A stretch of 64,000 nucleotides of DNA from Phylloscopus collybita (taxonomy: Eukaryota > Chordata > Aves > Passeriformes > Phylloscopidae): NCBI GenBank assembly GCA_027886175.1, contig JAJNNQ010000004.1, positions 13,903,501 through 13,967,500 of the forward strand. Direction: 5' to 3'. Made by a program: the position numbers and the translations under genes. A model generated the notes under the pieces. The model was not told the DNA's origin, did no database searches, and saw only the letters and a list, made by a program, of their open reading frames with translations. Positions 13,391-26,423 of this stretch are shown here, piece after piece (the first letter of the stretch is position 1; the number at the start of each line of letters is the position of its first letter).

Positions 13391-15214
13391 TAGGAGTAGG
13401 CTGGGGAAACTCTATGATTTATTTACTTGCTTTAGATGTAAAGTGACATCAACTTTAATGAAAATAGAGCATTTCATTTTTTCTCGTTTTCCTGGTTTTG
13501 TCTGGTTTACCTCTTTTTCCCTTATGGAAGGAAAGAAGTGAAGCTTAGCTATACACATGCAGCATCATGTCTTGTCCTAAAATTAAGGTTAAGAATGACT
13601 GCTATATGCAAGACTGTGTGCTTCAACTTTTCTTGCTTCATATTGCTTGCTGGAGAATTTCCCCATCTCATCCTTGTAGATCTAGTGATTCATCCTTTAC
13701 ATCTAGCTGACACAGGTGTGTTTTGCTTCACAAATAATAGTTCAGCTTTACTATGACTCTAAATTGCAATGATATTTGGGAATAATAGTCTCTCCCTATT
13801 AAATTAGGCAGTCAACTAAAGTAGATGCTACTTTTGTTTGTATTTTGGAAGTGGTTCATACTGACTGTAAGTGTAGAATGGCAGAGCCAACATCTGTGGC
13901 ACCCTTCATTGTCAAATAGTGGGAATCACAGTAGTACAGAAAAATGGAAGAATCATGTCCATTTAGCTGGGATGAAGCTGATTGAGGCTGATAGAATGGC
14001 TTAACAGAGATGCACACTTGGAGTGTGTTGTTGCGAAGAGTAGCCACAGGAAGAAGAAGAAGAACTGATGGAAAAACCTAAAATATGAGACACATCAAGC
14101 ACCCAAAAAGATGAACAGTTCAGAGCAATTTTTTATTTTGAGCCAGGAGCATAGAATCAACTTGATGAGAAATCACAGATCATCAGATTGGCTGCAGCTC
14201 CAGAAAAATCTTAGTACCATTTACAGGTATAATTAAAGCTTTATACAGAGTTTTGTCTGGTTTCAACTATATAAAAATTACTGAATTTAATTTGGACTGG
14301 GGACATTTCAAGATGTAATTGAGAGTTAAATACACTATTCTGCTAACTTGTTAATTTGAATTAAATAATTTAGGTGATAATTTAGAAATATTTGTTTGAA
14401 TTGAATAATTTAGGTGAAGACTAAGTGAAATATAAATACAACCATCACATCAGCCTTGCAAATTTGATTTGTCTGCTTATACATGATAAGTCATTTATTA
14501 TTATATACATGTTATTTTGACGGGAAAATAAGTTATAAATAGTTTTTTGCATCAGTGAGTATGAGGCAAGTACTCATTCACATTATCACTTGGATTCTAT
14601 GCCAAGGCTAACATCCTTTCTTTCTTGAATGTTTCTCAGCATATAATGGTTGCAAGTTATTTAAACCCTAATTCTCCCCTCAACATAAATAACACGCTGT
14701 ACCTTGAACAACACAACACTTCCTACCTTTGTGCTGGACAACAGGGTTAGTTAGCAGTGACCCAAAAGAGGGCTGTCACGCACTGGGCTGTTATTACCGT
14801 ATAGTGCAGTACTTTAGAGCTGTTTACTCCCACAGAGTTAGAGAGAGCTGACCATATATTGCCTGCCTTCTTCTGGACTACATTGAAGACATCACTTCTC
14901 AACTATTCTCTTGTGTTGTTTTAGCTAATCTTCAGTTATCTGTTTAAAATTGCTTTGTATTTATGTTTTCTTAAATACATTTAAAACGTTTTTTAATAGA
15001 AAAGTATTTGTACCCTTCAATCTCTAGTGAGCTTGCTGATCTTGGTTAAATAATTCATAACACATAGAAATTAGCCTAGAGTACAAAATTCTGTTAAAAA
15101 TATATTTAAAATTATGTTGAAAATTTCTGCCTGAATATTAATTTGGTGCTGCTATTTGAAAAATCAAATTAGTTGGTCTTACACACACATGTGGCCCTGG
15201 AGCTACAAGAAAAG
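13391..15214. other. Intergenic DNA, no gene recognised
   Basis: AT-rich sequence. An imperfect repeat (GAATTAAATAATTTAGGTGA and GAATTGAATAATTTAGGTGA, about 41 bp apart near 14357 and 14398) is the only internal structure noticed. Confidence 0.55.
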
Positions 15215-15990
15215 TAGCAAAAATCAGTCCTAAAGGATGAAGGAGTCCAGGAAGGCTGGGTGTGCTTTCAAAGGAATTGTTAAATACTCAGGAGCAAGTT
15301 GTCCAAATCTGTAGAAAGACAAGTTGTCAGGGGAAAAGGACTCTTGATTAAACAGAGAAGTTAGGCTAGCACTTAGGGGAAAAAGAAAATCTACCATATC
15401 TATAAGAGGGGTTAGCTAGCTTGGGAGAACTATAAGGATGTCCTGAAGTATAAGGAGAAGATTAGAAGGGCCAAAACTCAACTAGAATTTGATTTGGTAC
15501 CTACAGTTAAAGATAACAAACAAGTTTTTATAAATACATTAGCAGCAAAAGGAGGCTCAAGGAGAGTTTCCATCATCTGTTGATAGCAGAGTATACTGTA
15601 GTGACAGGGGATGAGGAAAAGGCAAAGGTGCTTAATGCCTTCTTTGCCTCAGTCTTTAATATCAAAACTAGTTGTCCTCAAGATACTCATTTCCCTGAGA
15701 TAGAAATTGGTGATGGGGAGATCAGTGAAGCCTGCACAGTCTGGGAGGAGATGGTAAAGTGAGCTGCTGTGCCTCCTGGAAGGAGCTGGTGGGGCGGGGA
15801 TCAGTCTCTTGTACAGTGCCAGTGAGAGGATAAGTAGAAATGGCCCTAAACTAAGAGAAGGGAGATTCAGATTGGATATCAAAAAAATTCTTTCCTTGTT
15901 AGGTGGTCAGACATTGGTATAGATTGCCCAGGGAGGTGGTGGATTTGCCATTGCCAGAGGCGTTTAAGAGGGCTGGGTCTGGTGCTGGAT
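15215..15990 (+). pseudogene. CR1 retroposon fragment with decayed reverse-transcriptase ORF
   Basis: The open piece at 15580-15762 reads DEEKAKVLNAFFASVFN, a hallmark CR1 ORF2 block just upstream of the reverse-transcriptase core. The upstream part (15215-15560) keeps ORF2 similarity broken by stops. After an internal deletion, 15830-15990 resembles the CR1 3' region (ATTGCCCAGGGAGGTGGTGG). It is a dead mobile element, not a host gene. Confidence 0.8.
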
Positions 15991-17399
15991 GTACACCTAA
16001 AGATTTACTAAAGGAAAGAAAAAGTAATACATACCTTTCTAACCATTTTCTTGCGTTAAATGAAGAGTTATGTAGTTTGTCTTGGATTTGGATTGGTCTG
16101 AAGTATGTAGTCACATAACAAGTAATCTACATGTAACCACTACTGGAATAGCTCTTTATTTTCAATTTAAACCAAAAGGCTCTCTCACCTTGAACCCAAA
16201 GACACTGATGTGCCTTAGATAACCACCCCCTGTACGTGGCACATGATATAACCTCTTTTATTCTCTGGTATGGATCTACCTAGAACAACATAGAATATGA
16301 TGCCTTGTGGCTAGTATTCTAATAGTGACTGTATATCTTTAGCTGTAGGACAACTGAAAGTTCTAACCTTGTTATATAACCCCATTTTATATAAAAGCCA
16401 GATTCCAGGATGTGGGCATTTCCACTAAAACCTACCAGAACGTCTGTTAAATCTGGCAGACAGATTATTTTGGGAGCACTATGAAGTTATTTTAGACAAA
16501 TTCTTCAGTCTAAACAGTCAGTTTAAAGTCTCATCCCATCAGAAGTTAAAGACATTTTTACTCCTGGGAGGTCTTGGAACCATCAACATACCTCCTGGAC
16601 AATTTGGGATCTGAATGGAATTATCTTCAAATGTAGATTAATACATAACATAGCTAAAGGAAAAGTGAAATTTCAGGAAGGTCCCAATATTTTGGCTTTC
16701 ACAACAACATCTGCAAGTTTGTGAGAGTGTGTGAATTTGCGAGATCCAAAACTTTGCTTAAATAATTGTAGATGTTCATGCAAGTTTTCTAACAGAGCAA
16801 ATGACTGGGGATTTGATTTTGCATTATAAAGCACAGGATCTTGCCATTCAAAGGAGGAAAATCTGGGATGATTCACTACTATGTCTCAGTTACACCTCTA
16901 GGCTTACTGCTGGTGTGACCTTTATGAAGGTGCCCTTGATTCACTTGAAACCTTGTTTGCTTACTGTCACTATTCCATGCCTAGGAGAGTCTTCTTCCCT
17001 CAGGTGTGGGCCTTCAAAGTCTCTTTCACTGCTTTGGCATTGTCATTTCATAGCAACAGGATGGCAGGTGAGAGAATAACTTTCTAAAGTATGAAATGTA
17101 CTGATTGTGTTTACATTTTATACATGCACACATGCATGCATAACATACACACACACAAAATGCGCATAGAAATAAGATAGCATTGAGCCCTCTACATTGC
17201 TCAGAAGTAGCAAATTCACAAGGCAATTATATACTAGTGTAAAAAAAATACATTTTAGTGTAAACTTGGCAATGGTCGTATTTTTTAGTGCTTAAAAATA
17301 TCTCCCTATTCCCCTTCTCCGCACCAGTCATGACTTTTAATTTGTATTGTTCCTCTGAAAACATCAGTTTTCTCCTCTATGAAATGAAAGATCCTGTTC
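15991..17399. other. Intergenic DNA, no gene recognised
   Basis: AT-rich, with a short CA-rich microsatellite at about 17127-17160. No coding exon or recognisable repeat was seen. Confidence 0.55.
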
Positions 17400-17590
17400 T
17401 AAGGAACAATCTCGTCAAATTAAAACATAGGAAACTTAATATTAAGAAAAATTATCTACTGCAAGGGTCGTTAAACACTTGAACAGGCACAGAAAGCAAG
17501 TAGGGTCTTCATCCCTGGAGATACTCAGAACCAGTCTGGGCACTGACCTGAGCAAGCTGCTGAGACTTGGGCTTCATATGTTTCATGAAG
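17400..17590 (+). mobile_element. Ancient CR1 3' fragment
   Basis: Old CR1 3' sequence in sense orientation is still recognisable: AACATAGGAAACTTAATATT, CATCCCTGGAGATACTCAGA and CTGGGCACTGACCTGAGCAA correspond to the block shared by amniote CR1 elements. It is heavily diverged. Confidence 0.6.
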
Positions 17591-20500
17591 AAAAAAGACA
17601 CCTCTGCCCTCTGAAGAATCCCTACCTATAAAGAGCTATTATCTCACAACAGCTTCCTTTTGTTCAAGTATTTAAGGCAGGTTGTTACCAAAAGCTTTAC
17701 TTAAAAAAAATTACAGGAATTGCTTGCATGGCCTGAAGTAGGTGTTGCCGACAGGTGCTGCAGCAGCACGGGGAGCAAAGAGCTCAGAGGTGTGACTCCA
17801 GTGAAGCCTCTTAGCCTAGTATTTGCATCCTGATGAGGGGAGTCATTTGTGCTACCTGAAAAAAACGCCTTCACAAGTGATATCTCTGACTGGCAAAGGC
17901 AAAAAATCTGTTCAAGAAGTGCTTAATGTTCTTAGGAAAACCATTTTGGATATATTAAACCTGAAAACTTACCAGAGGAAACCAGGAGAGGGCAATGAGC
18001 ACACAGAATATTGCTGAAAGGAGTAGAAAGGCCCAAGTTACTGAATGGTATGCCATTTTTTTTTTCTTTTTTTTTTTTTTTTAATCAAGAGATAAATATA
18101 TATTTGCACCATCACTGACCCTGAAGAAGCTGCAGTTCTGGTGTTAAATATTACTGCATTGCACACAATAGGTTTAAGGGTCTCTCAAAACAAACCAGAG
18201 GTTTCCTCATCCATCTTGCTAAAATAAAAGAAACAATTCAGAATTACTGCTGAGAATTTCTTCTTGCGCTAAATGGAAGAATGTGTTTAACTGGAAAAAT
18301 TCCCCGAATTAATGCCAAGAAATTTGCATTAGAAAACAACAAAAAACCTCCACTCCAACATGCAGCATTTAGAAGTGGAAAACCCATTGAAAAAGATTGG
18401 CTATAAGAAATTGCTTTCACAGCAGTCTTCACATGAATGCACCCTTGAGTTGTTTCTTTCCCAGCACATATTCTTTTTAAGAAACCTACTTAGTTCATTT
18501 CAGTCACTTTTCAGGGAGTTTAACTTTTGGTGAACTCTGGAAAATCTGTGTGCTCATTAACAAAAGGAGGACAGCATTTGTTTGTTTCCCCAGAAAAAAA
18601 AATACTTGCTGCTCTATGTGTTGCTGTTCAGTCCACTGCAGACATAAACAACAATAAATTGTCCTGCTGGATTGAGGCATATAATTTTCTTAGTTTAAAA
18701 AGACAGGGTAACTGTTAGCTTCAAAGATGCTGTAATAAAAATAAAAAAAAAAAAAGAAAAGAAAAAAAAGAAAGAAGTTGCTTCAGCAGAAACAAAAATA
18801 ACCCTCTCCAAAAGCAAATGAATAAGGTACATCATTATTCTCAGGTATAAACAAGTGCAGGGCTTTAAACTGGAGGCTTTTTATAGCTGAAGTGGAAATT
18901 TGTTCCACCAAAAAAATATTCTTCCAAAGCTCAGCTCCTGATTTTTTTATTTTTCAACCTTAGTAATTTAGGTGGCATGTATTGGATTCTGGTTTTGTCC
19001 TAAAGGCATTGGTTTAATATTTTATAACATAATATTTAAAGTCCTGAGGAATTCAGAATACTTTTAGTATCCACGGGAGCAAACAAACACATATTGCCTG
19101 CATACCTAATAGTCTAGTGGTTTACTGCAGTGAGAAACTGCCCACCACATTTTATGGTTTAACCTCAGTGCTTAGCTTTTTATGGGTTCAAATGAGTTGA
19201 GTTCATGTTTCTGCAGGATATTGTTTTCTCACACTTAACCTACACAGTTTGCTCACTGCTTGGAACATCCTTTTGACATAATGCATTTTAAATACCTGTT
19301 TAAAAAAACAGGATCTCATGGGATATTAAGAACAACATGACCATTTTTTTGGTCCCAGAAAATGACTGAATTAAATCTTATATTCTTCAACAGGACACAC
19401 TTTATTGTTTACTAGAGCATTACTTGTACAATTAGGGTGCTGCCACAGGGAGCAAAATAAAAATGAAGGCAAATTTTTCTCAATGGTATTTTAAAAACTA
19501 GAGATAAGAGATGCTCTCCAGATGCTATGCAGCCACCAAAGATTCAGAAGAACAGGAAGGAATGTACCAGTAATCTTTATTTGCAGGCTTGTTTTGGAGA
19601 AGTATTTTTCGGTAAGGGCTTTATCAAGTGGAAGTGAGGTGCAACAGACAAGTGCACAAAACTCATTGGGACTGCACAGGCAAGACAGGACTGCTGGGTC
19701 ACACTAACTGCAGTGGAAATCTGTGCCTTGTTTCCGGCCTCTGTTTCCTATCTTTTGACCCCAGAGGAAGGAACCTGGTCAGTTTCTTCAGGTATGCAAT
19801 ATAGTTTATCTGACATTTTTTAAGCCTGGGCAAAAGCTGCAAATTATGATGTAAGACTAAACATGAGGAGCTCTGTGGTCCCCCAGTCCCAAGCTTTTTT
19901 TGAAAAGCCCCTCCACTCGGTATGCCTTTTGACTGCAATGTGGATCCTAAAGGTAGTTTTATAAACTACATTTATAAATGTGTTCTGAATATAAATTTTG
20001 AATGGTGAAGGAATTTGAACTTTTTCAAGCAATGCAGTACTCATTCTGATTCCAATGTTCAGCAAGCAAAAGCCATGTAACAAAAGAGAAGACTTAACAA
20101 TTCCTCCTAATTAATGTGTCTGTGAAGACATCAGACTGTCTTCAGGTGCACAGATATGAAAGCTTCCCAAAATGCTTCTGGGGGATAAGTGGAGCTCTTC
20201 CTCCCATCTGACAGTTACTAGTGGTTTTCTCAGCCCAGCAGCACTCCGTCATTTGGCAGGAAGAATGTAAAGTTAGATAAATACATTTTCAGCACACCAG
20301 AGTCTGCATCCAAAACTTCCTTTACAGCAATGTACCCCTTTCTCAGTTAGAAACCCAGGGAAAGACAGTCACTCCAAAAACCAGATAATGTCAAGGGTCA
20401 TTTTAGAAGGTGTTTCAAAGCTGCTGCAGCTCTTCAGCAAAAATATCATCCTCCCTCATGAAGCAAGAAGCCAGGAGGGAAAAGTGAGGGAATTTAAAAA

Positions 20501-21379
20501 AATGAGGGAAGAGGAACAGTAAACAAAACTTTGCTTTCTTTTTCTTAATTCTCTAGTCAACATTTTTCATTCATTTAAAACATTTTCATTCATGCTTATG
20601 TTCACAGATGTTTTCTTAGTACAGGTGCTCTCCTGAATGACAACTTTACAAGAGGTGTTCAATTCAAATTATAAACAAGGCATGGTTTGTTTTGTTTTGC
20701 AGGGAAGGAAAAAAGTATTGCATCAGCTGACTTTTGAATGTGGTGTGCTCTCTATCATTTGACCTCTTTAATCCAAGACTGTCTTTCTAAAAAAGATATC
20801 TTAGCTCAGATAATTATGATCTTTATGCAGAAATTACTGGGTGAAATTCCATTGCCTGTGTTATGCAGAAGATCAGAGTGTACAGGTCCTTCTTGACTTT
20901 AACATTTTGTAAATCCAAATTCTAACACATATAATCTTACTTACAGATTTCCCCAGGGATTTCTATAAAAGAATATTTAATTTTTTTCTCTCCAACACTG
21001 CTCATTTACATTTCTTCAACAGAGTTAGCATGCTCTTCCTCAGTGTTGTGCAAAGATCAGTCATGGCAGAGATTTCTGTAGTGTGCTTTAAAATCTTTCA
21101 TGACATGACGCAAACCAAAGTTTCTTCTTGCTGGTTTTCAGTCTTTGGCAAATACTAACCTGCAAGGACAGTGCAGTAATGATGGAAAGGCAAGTAGTAG
21201 TTTGAGAAATACAGTACTTTTCCCTTCTTAACTCAGGACTTTTAGATTATGCTCTGGTTCAATTTTCTATTCATTTAAACTTAAACTTTAATTAACCAAA
21301 GTTTTACACCAGAATTGTGCTATTAACCATTATAGTTTTAATGAGAAGCAAAATCCAAAGCCAGACTACAATAAATAGT
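17591..21379. other. Intergenic DNA, no gene recognised
   Basis: AT-rich, with a T-rich run (18056-18082) and an A-rich run (18735-18776). Open frames are short and unlike known proteins. Confidence 0.55.
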
Positions 21380-21872
21380 TTTGAGCACCACAATACAGGG
21401 AAGATATTGAGCCATTAGAGAGTGCCCAAAGGAGGGCCACGAGGATGCTGAAGGGCCTTGAGAGGAAGCCGTGTGAGGAGTGGCTGAGGTGACTTGGTCT
21501 GTTCAGCCTGGAGGAGACTGAGGGGAGACCTCACTGCAGTTACAGCTTCTTGTGAGGGGAAGAGGAGAGGCAGAGGCTGATCTCTGCTCTGTGGTGACAG
21601 TGGCAGGACCTGAGGGAATAGCCTGAAGTTGTGTCAGGGGAGGTTTAGGTTGAATATCAGGAAAAGTTCTTTACCCAGTTGTTGGTTGGGTACTGGAACA
21701 GGCTCCCCAGGGAAGTGGTCACAGCACCAGCCTGACAGAGTTCAAGAAGTATTTGGACAGTGCTCTCAGGCACATGGTGTGACTCTTGTGATGTCCTGTG
21801 CAGGGCCAGGGCTTGGACCCGATGATCCTTGTGGGTCCCTTCCAACGCAGCATATTCTGTGATTTTATTCTG
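21380..21872 (+). mobile_element. CR1 retroposon, 3' segment
   Basis: A sense CR1 of the same subfamily as 12615-13110. Shared blocks are AGGATGCTGAAGGGCCTTGA, CTGTTCAGCCTGGAGGAGAC and CAGGCTCCCCAGGGAAGTGG, with a 3' end of ATTCTGTGATTTTATTCTGTG (two CR1 octamers). It retains about 16 bp after GGTTTAGGTT that the other copy lost. Confidence 0.88.
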
Positions 21873-24402
21873 TGAAATTAGTGGAAAATATAATGCCTGG
21901 AGCAATTTCCATTCTCTTTAAAGTCCCATCACAGGACACATAATAACGTGTTAAGAGCTCTACTCTCAGCTGCAAAGTGTCATGCTGGTGTAACTCAATT
22001 AATTACTGTGGGACTGTTGCACTAGAACTCAGTATTATCCACAAAACTTTTAAAGGGAATCCAGACATACCATATTCCTTTTGTGTCTGTGGGGGAAACA
22101 TCTGCTTCGGGAACCATTCATTCATTCTCCTCAAGCAGCATCTTTGCTTCTTAAACCTGCCAATGCTTAATCAGGTTCTGTCTTTCTACATGGTCTTTTC
22201 TGCTGATATGATTCGTACAGCAGCCCTATAGCAGTTTCTGTAGTTTCTGCTCTTCATTCCTCAAGAGGTCCATGACAGTCAGTAAAACAATACCACCAAG
22301 TCAAGATATTTGTATTTATTATTGATTTCTCATGACTCTTTGTAAAATTCTTTTTGGCTTAACCAACAATGACTTCACTTGAGCAAGCACAGAAACTTCC
22401 ACTTGAAAAAGCAGAAAACCTTGAAGCAGACACACCTTCCTACAGCCCTTTCAGACTGTTGTGCTGGAAGGTATAGTCTGTCATACTGTAACTACTAAGA
22501 TACCCCATGCTGCAGAACAGCTGCCACTCTCCTGAGTTCCCCATAACAAAGGATGGTGGTGATCAGAAGTATAAAATCTCCTGAAGGTTAGGATTTTATG
22601 TGGGGTTTTTTTGACGGTCAATGTAGGTCCAAGAATTTGATTTTGTTCAAGCTATGCTGGGATATTTTACTTGTATGTAGATACAATATTGTATAGACAG
22701 ATGCATAGAGAAAGTTGTGTTAAACAAGAGCCAGTATAGAAAGAAATCACCATGGTAAAACTAGACCAAAAGAAAAAGCACTGTGAGTTTAAACGTAGAT
22801 TTATTGGAGAGGATAAATAAGGGGTTTAATTGTTCCAGTTTTTCCCCATCTCATGTCCTCATGTCATGCTTCCATGTCACCACACAGATAACTCATACAA
22901 ACCCAGCCACTGTGTGTGAAACCACAGCTTTTCCCCAGTGCTTTCAATGCCACAGAGAAGTCAGTGTTCCACCAGAGTCAAGGCTGTTGTCCGTGCATTC
23001 CCTCAGCCCATTGCCTATCCTTTCCTGGGCCTGATTGGCAGCGTCAGCCCAGTGCCTCACCTGCTGCTATCACACCACCCAGACATAACACAGGGAGACA
23101 CAGGTCAGCTGGAGAGACTGAGAAGGGGCTTCGTTTTCCCAGTTAAAGGCAGCAGCCACCTCTGTCACTACAGTGTACATCTGAATGTACACACTTTTGA
23201 ATACAGTACCTCTTTTCACAGAAATTTCCATTTGACTACATGATATTGAACGTTGAGATAATACTGAATGCTTTGAAATGACACACTTAAGAGCAGTTTA
23301 AACAAATTACTGCGTGAGACTTCAACTCAGAATAAACCTAGTGAAATCAGTTTGACCTACCATACAAGTTCTGAGCTTGCCCTCAAGGAATGGTCTTCAA
23401 TTAGGAACTGTTTGAGTCTGTTCACCATAAGGGAAAAAAGTATTTAACATCAACTTTATTTCAGCTTATTAAAATCAAACAAGTTGTTTCTAAGTATTTC
23501 TTCTACTCTAAGTTTTCTTCTACTCTTAGTTGGTAAAGCAAATATTACAGTCATTGCCCTGATATACCTTTGACATATTTTTATAAACATTCCTTTCAAT
23601 CTATCTGCATGACTTAATGTTTTACTTCAAAAAATTTTCCCAATCACTGAGTATATCTAAAGCGAAATCTGATAATTATGTGTGGATGAAAATAGGGATT
23701 AGATTAGGAATGTATTTCAAAAAGGACCTACTACAAAGCAGAATAGTAAAAGAGTTCATAATATTGGTATGTGAGACAAAATATTATGATGAAATTTAGA
23801 CCAAAGGGAAAACCACCAAGGGTATTTTATTTGACTCAGAATTTCTGAGTGTCAACTCTGTTCAATAACACATACAGCTGCATGAGGGTTTTCACATGTT
23901 CTAAATGTCGCATTTGTTCAATGCAGCATTCTGTATTCAGGACTGCTCTTCATATTGCAGCAGGGGCCAAAAGTAATAGGCAGACTCAGTGCCCCGCTGT
24001 GAGCATCACTGAGCTGACACATAGGAAGCCATGCTCCCTGCCCTGGGGGAAAAAGGGGCATAACAATTGGAAAAAAAAACAGTAGCAAGGAGGAAAGATA
24101 TCACAACCAAGATCCTGTACTCGATAGGATGAGAATCTGAACAATTTCTCCATAGGCTTAGTGTCCTCTTTGTCTTATAAGGAAGGTAAAGAAATAAAGT
24201 CAGTTTTTCCCAAAGCTGATTCAATTAGATACTACTTATTTCAATCTTCCTAAAATAATTTCATTAGTTATGCCTAGAAAAAGAAATGCTCACCAGTCAA
24301 GAAATGCTCAGCAGTCCAGACCATCACGTTGGGCAAACTGGCATATCTCTACTGTTGAATGTACATGGGTTTGTTTCAGGTTTGGAAATACGTCTGTTTT
24401 CA
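21873..24402. other. Intergenic DNA, no gene recognised
   Basis: AT-rich sequence. The segment 22850-23160 is somewhat more GC-rich, with overlapping open frames but no recognised protein. Short tandem duplications occur at about 23495-23530 (CTTCTACTCT units) and 24281-24318 (AAGAAATGCTCA units). Confidence 0.5.
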
Positions 24403-25270
24403 CAGACTCATGTAGCGCTTTGGATTGGAGGAGACCTTCAAAGACCATCAAATTCCAAGTACCCTGAAATGGGCAAGAACACATTCACTAGATCAGGTTG
24501 CCTCAAGTCCATCCAATCTGGCCTTGAACACTTCCAGCAATGGGACATCCACAGCTACTCTGGGCAGCTTCTTTCCATGTCTCACCAGCAGCACTGTAAA
24601 AAATACTTCCTTGTATTTAATGTATATCTACCTGCTTTCAGTTTAAAAATATTCCTCTTTGTTCTGTCAGTACAGGCTTCAGTAAAAAGTCTCCCTCCAT
24701 CTTCATTACAAGCCACCTCTGTAGACTAAAAGCCTGCCAGATGATCTCCCTGGAGCCTTCAGTTCTCTAGGCTGAACCACCCCAACTCTCTCAGCCTGTA
24801 TTCAAAAACATGTCCTCCAGTCCTCTGATCATTTTTGTGTCCCTCCTCTGGACCTGCTCCAACAGGTCCATGTCTTTCTTGTGCTGAGGACCCCAGAGCT
24901 GGAAACAGTACTCCAGGTGACATCTCGGGACAACAGAGCAGAGGAGCGGAATTGCCCAGGATCCAGTTGGCTTTCCGGGCTGGAAGTGCAGGTTGTACCC
25001 CTTCTCTCCAGCAAAGAAAACTGCACCACTCAGAAAACCTTTTCAGGATGCCTTCAATCCCACTGTCTGTATCATCAAGAAAGATATTGAGCACTACTAG
25101 TGTAAATATGGACCCTTGAGGGACACTCTTTGTTACTGATCACCATTTGGACACTGAGCTGTTGATGGCAACTCTTTGGATTTTGTCCTTGGTGAAGCCA
25201 TGCTGGCTGCCACCAATTAACTCCCTGTCACCCACACGCCTTGACAGATCATCCAGGAAGATGCACCAGA
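24403..25270 (-). mobile_element. Long CR1 retroposon fragment
   Basis: About 870 bp of antisense CR1: it begins CATGTAGCGCTTTGGATTGG. It then carries CCAGCAATGGGACATCCACA, TCCTCTGGACCTGCTCCAAC, ACAGTACTCCAGGTGACATC and GAAGCCATGCTGGCTGCC, a 3' to 5' succession typical of CR1. Its upper part comes from the end of ORF2. It is the longest CR1 copy in the window. Confidence 0.9.
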
Positions 25271-26119
25271 TATGTTTATATAATCTAAACAGAAAACCTT
25301 CATGTTTACACAAGCTTTACACATAAAATTTTCTGAACACAGCTGTCTGATAAGCATGGTAGAGCCAACACATGCTAATAATATCAAACATTTGCTTGTC
25401 AGTATCATGCTAGGAACCAAGATTGTGTTGCAAATGTGAGATATTTATTTTAGAAACATCCTGCCCCTGATCAGGTATTTCCATTTTGACATCAGGTACA
25501 GCAAAGCACTGATGTAGATATTCAGGAGGGATAGATGCCTAAATAATACTGTTTTTCTATAGGAACTTGGCTAATACAACTCACAAGTTGAACCTGCCTC
25601 GTATCAGAAGACCTTTGTCAGATTCCTGTGTCCTTCTAGAAGCAGATCTCACTGTGGAGAAGTTGGGAGCATTCAACTGTTTCTATTCAACCCTCATATC
25701 TTTTTGACTGCCAGCTGCAAACACCATTTCCAATGTCCTTGATGTCTCTAAACGTTCTCTCTAATGCAAAGGCGCAGGGGGTCACTTGTTTTTTACTGTG
25801 TACATATTCCCCAGTGAAAACAAAGTAGATAATTAAAATCCTAGTCACAGGAGTTCTTCTGCCAGTTCTTTATTTACCATCATCAGTGTCCCACTTTTAT
25901 GCACTCACATTTACATTATGCTGATCACTGTTTTAATTGAGCCTCATCAGTATAACATCAAATTTTTCTAAGGTCAGTTATGAAAATTCACCTTGGGATT
26001 TGAAACAGGGATTTTCTCTGGTACTTTTCCATCAGGCATTGAAGTTCCATAAATAAAGTTACCTGTCTTTGTGATGGCCATGCAAATTCAGGGGTGGTTA
26101 TGAAGACAAAGATGCTATT
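25271..26119. other. Intergenic DNA, no gene recognised
   Basis: AT-rich sequence between the CR1 and the A/C tract. Nothing identified. Confidence 0.5.
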
Positions 26120-26423
26120 AAAAACAAACAAACAAACAAACAAAAACACCAAAAAACCCCCCCAAAAAAACAAAAAACAAAACAACAAAAAAAAAAAAAC
26201 CAAAAAAAACCAAAAAAAAACAAAAAAAACCCAAACCCCCCCCCCAAAAACCAAAAAAAACCCCAAAAACCAAAAAAAAAAACCACAAAAAAACCCCAAA
26301 AAACCCCCAAAACAAAACAAAACAACAACAACAACAACACCCCAAAACAAACCAAAAACCCCCCAAAACCAACCAACCAACCAAACAAAACAAACAAACA
26401 AACAAAAAAACCCAACCAAAAAC
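26120..26423 (+). repeat. 304-bp low-complexity tract of only A and C
   Basis: There is no G or T on the + strand across the interval. It begins with AAAC units, passes through irregular A-runs broken by C-runs (up to 9), then AAC and AACC units. The complementary strand carries repeated G-runs, so it could form G-quadruplexes. Long open frames across it are compositional artefacts. Confidence 0.95.

Noticed and set aside
15580..15762. Open frame with a recognisable protein motif (EKAKVLNAFFASVF)
   Set aside because: It is a remnant of CR1 ORF2, flanked by further decayed CR1 sequence, and not a host gene.
22783..23243. Cluster of overlapping + strand frames of 76-101 codons
   Set aside because: No homology, no splice-site pattern and no consistent frame; slightly higher GC explains the openness.
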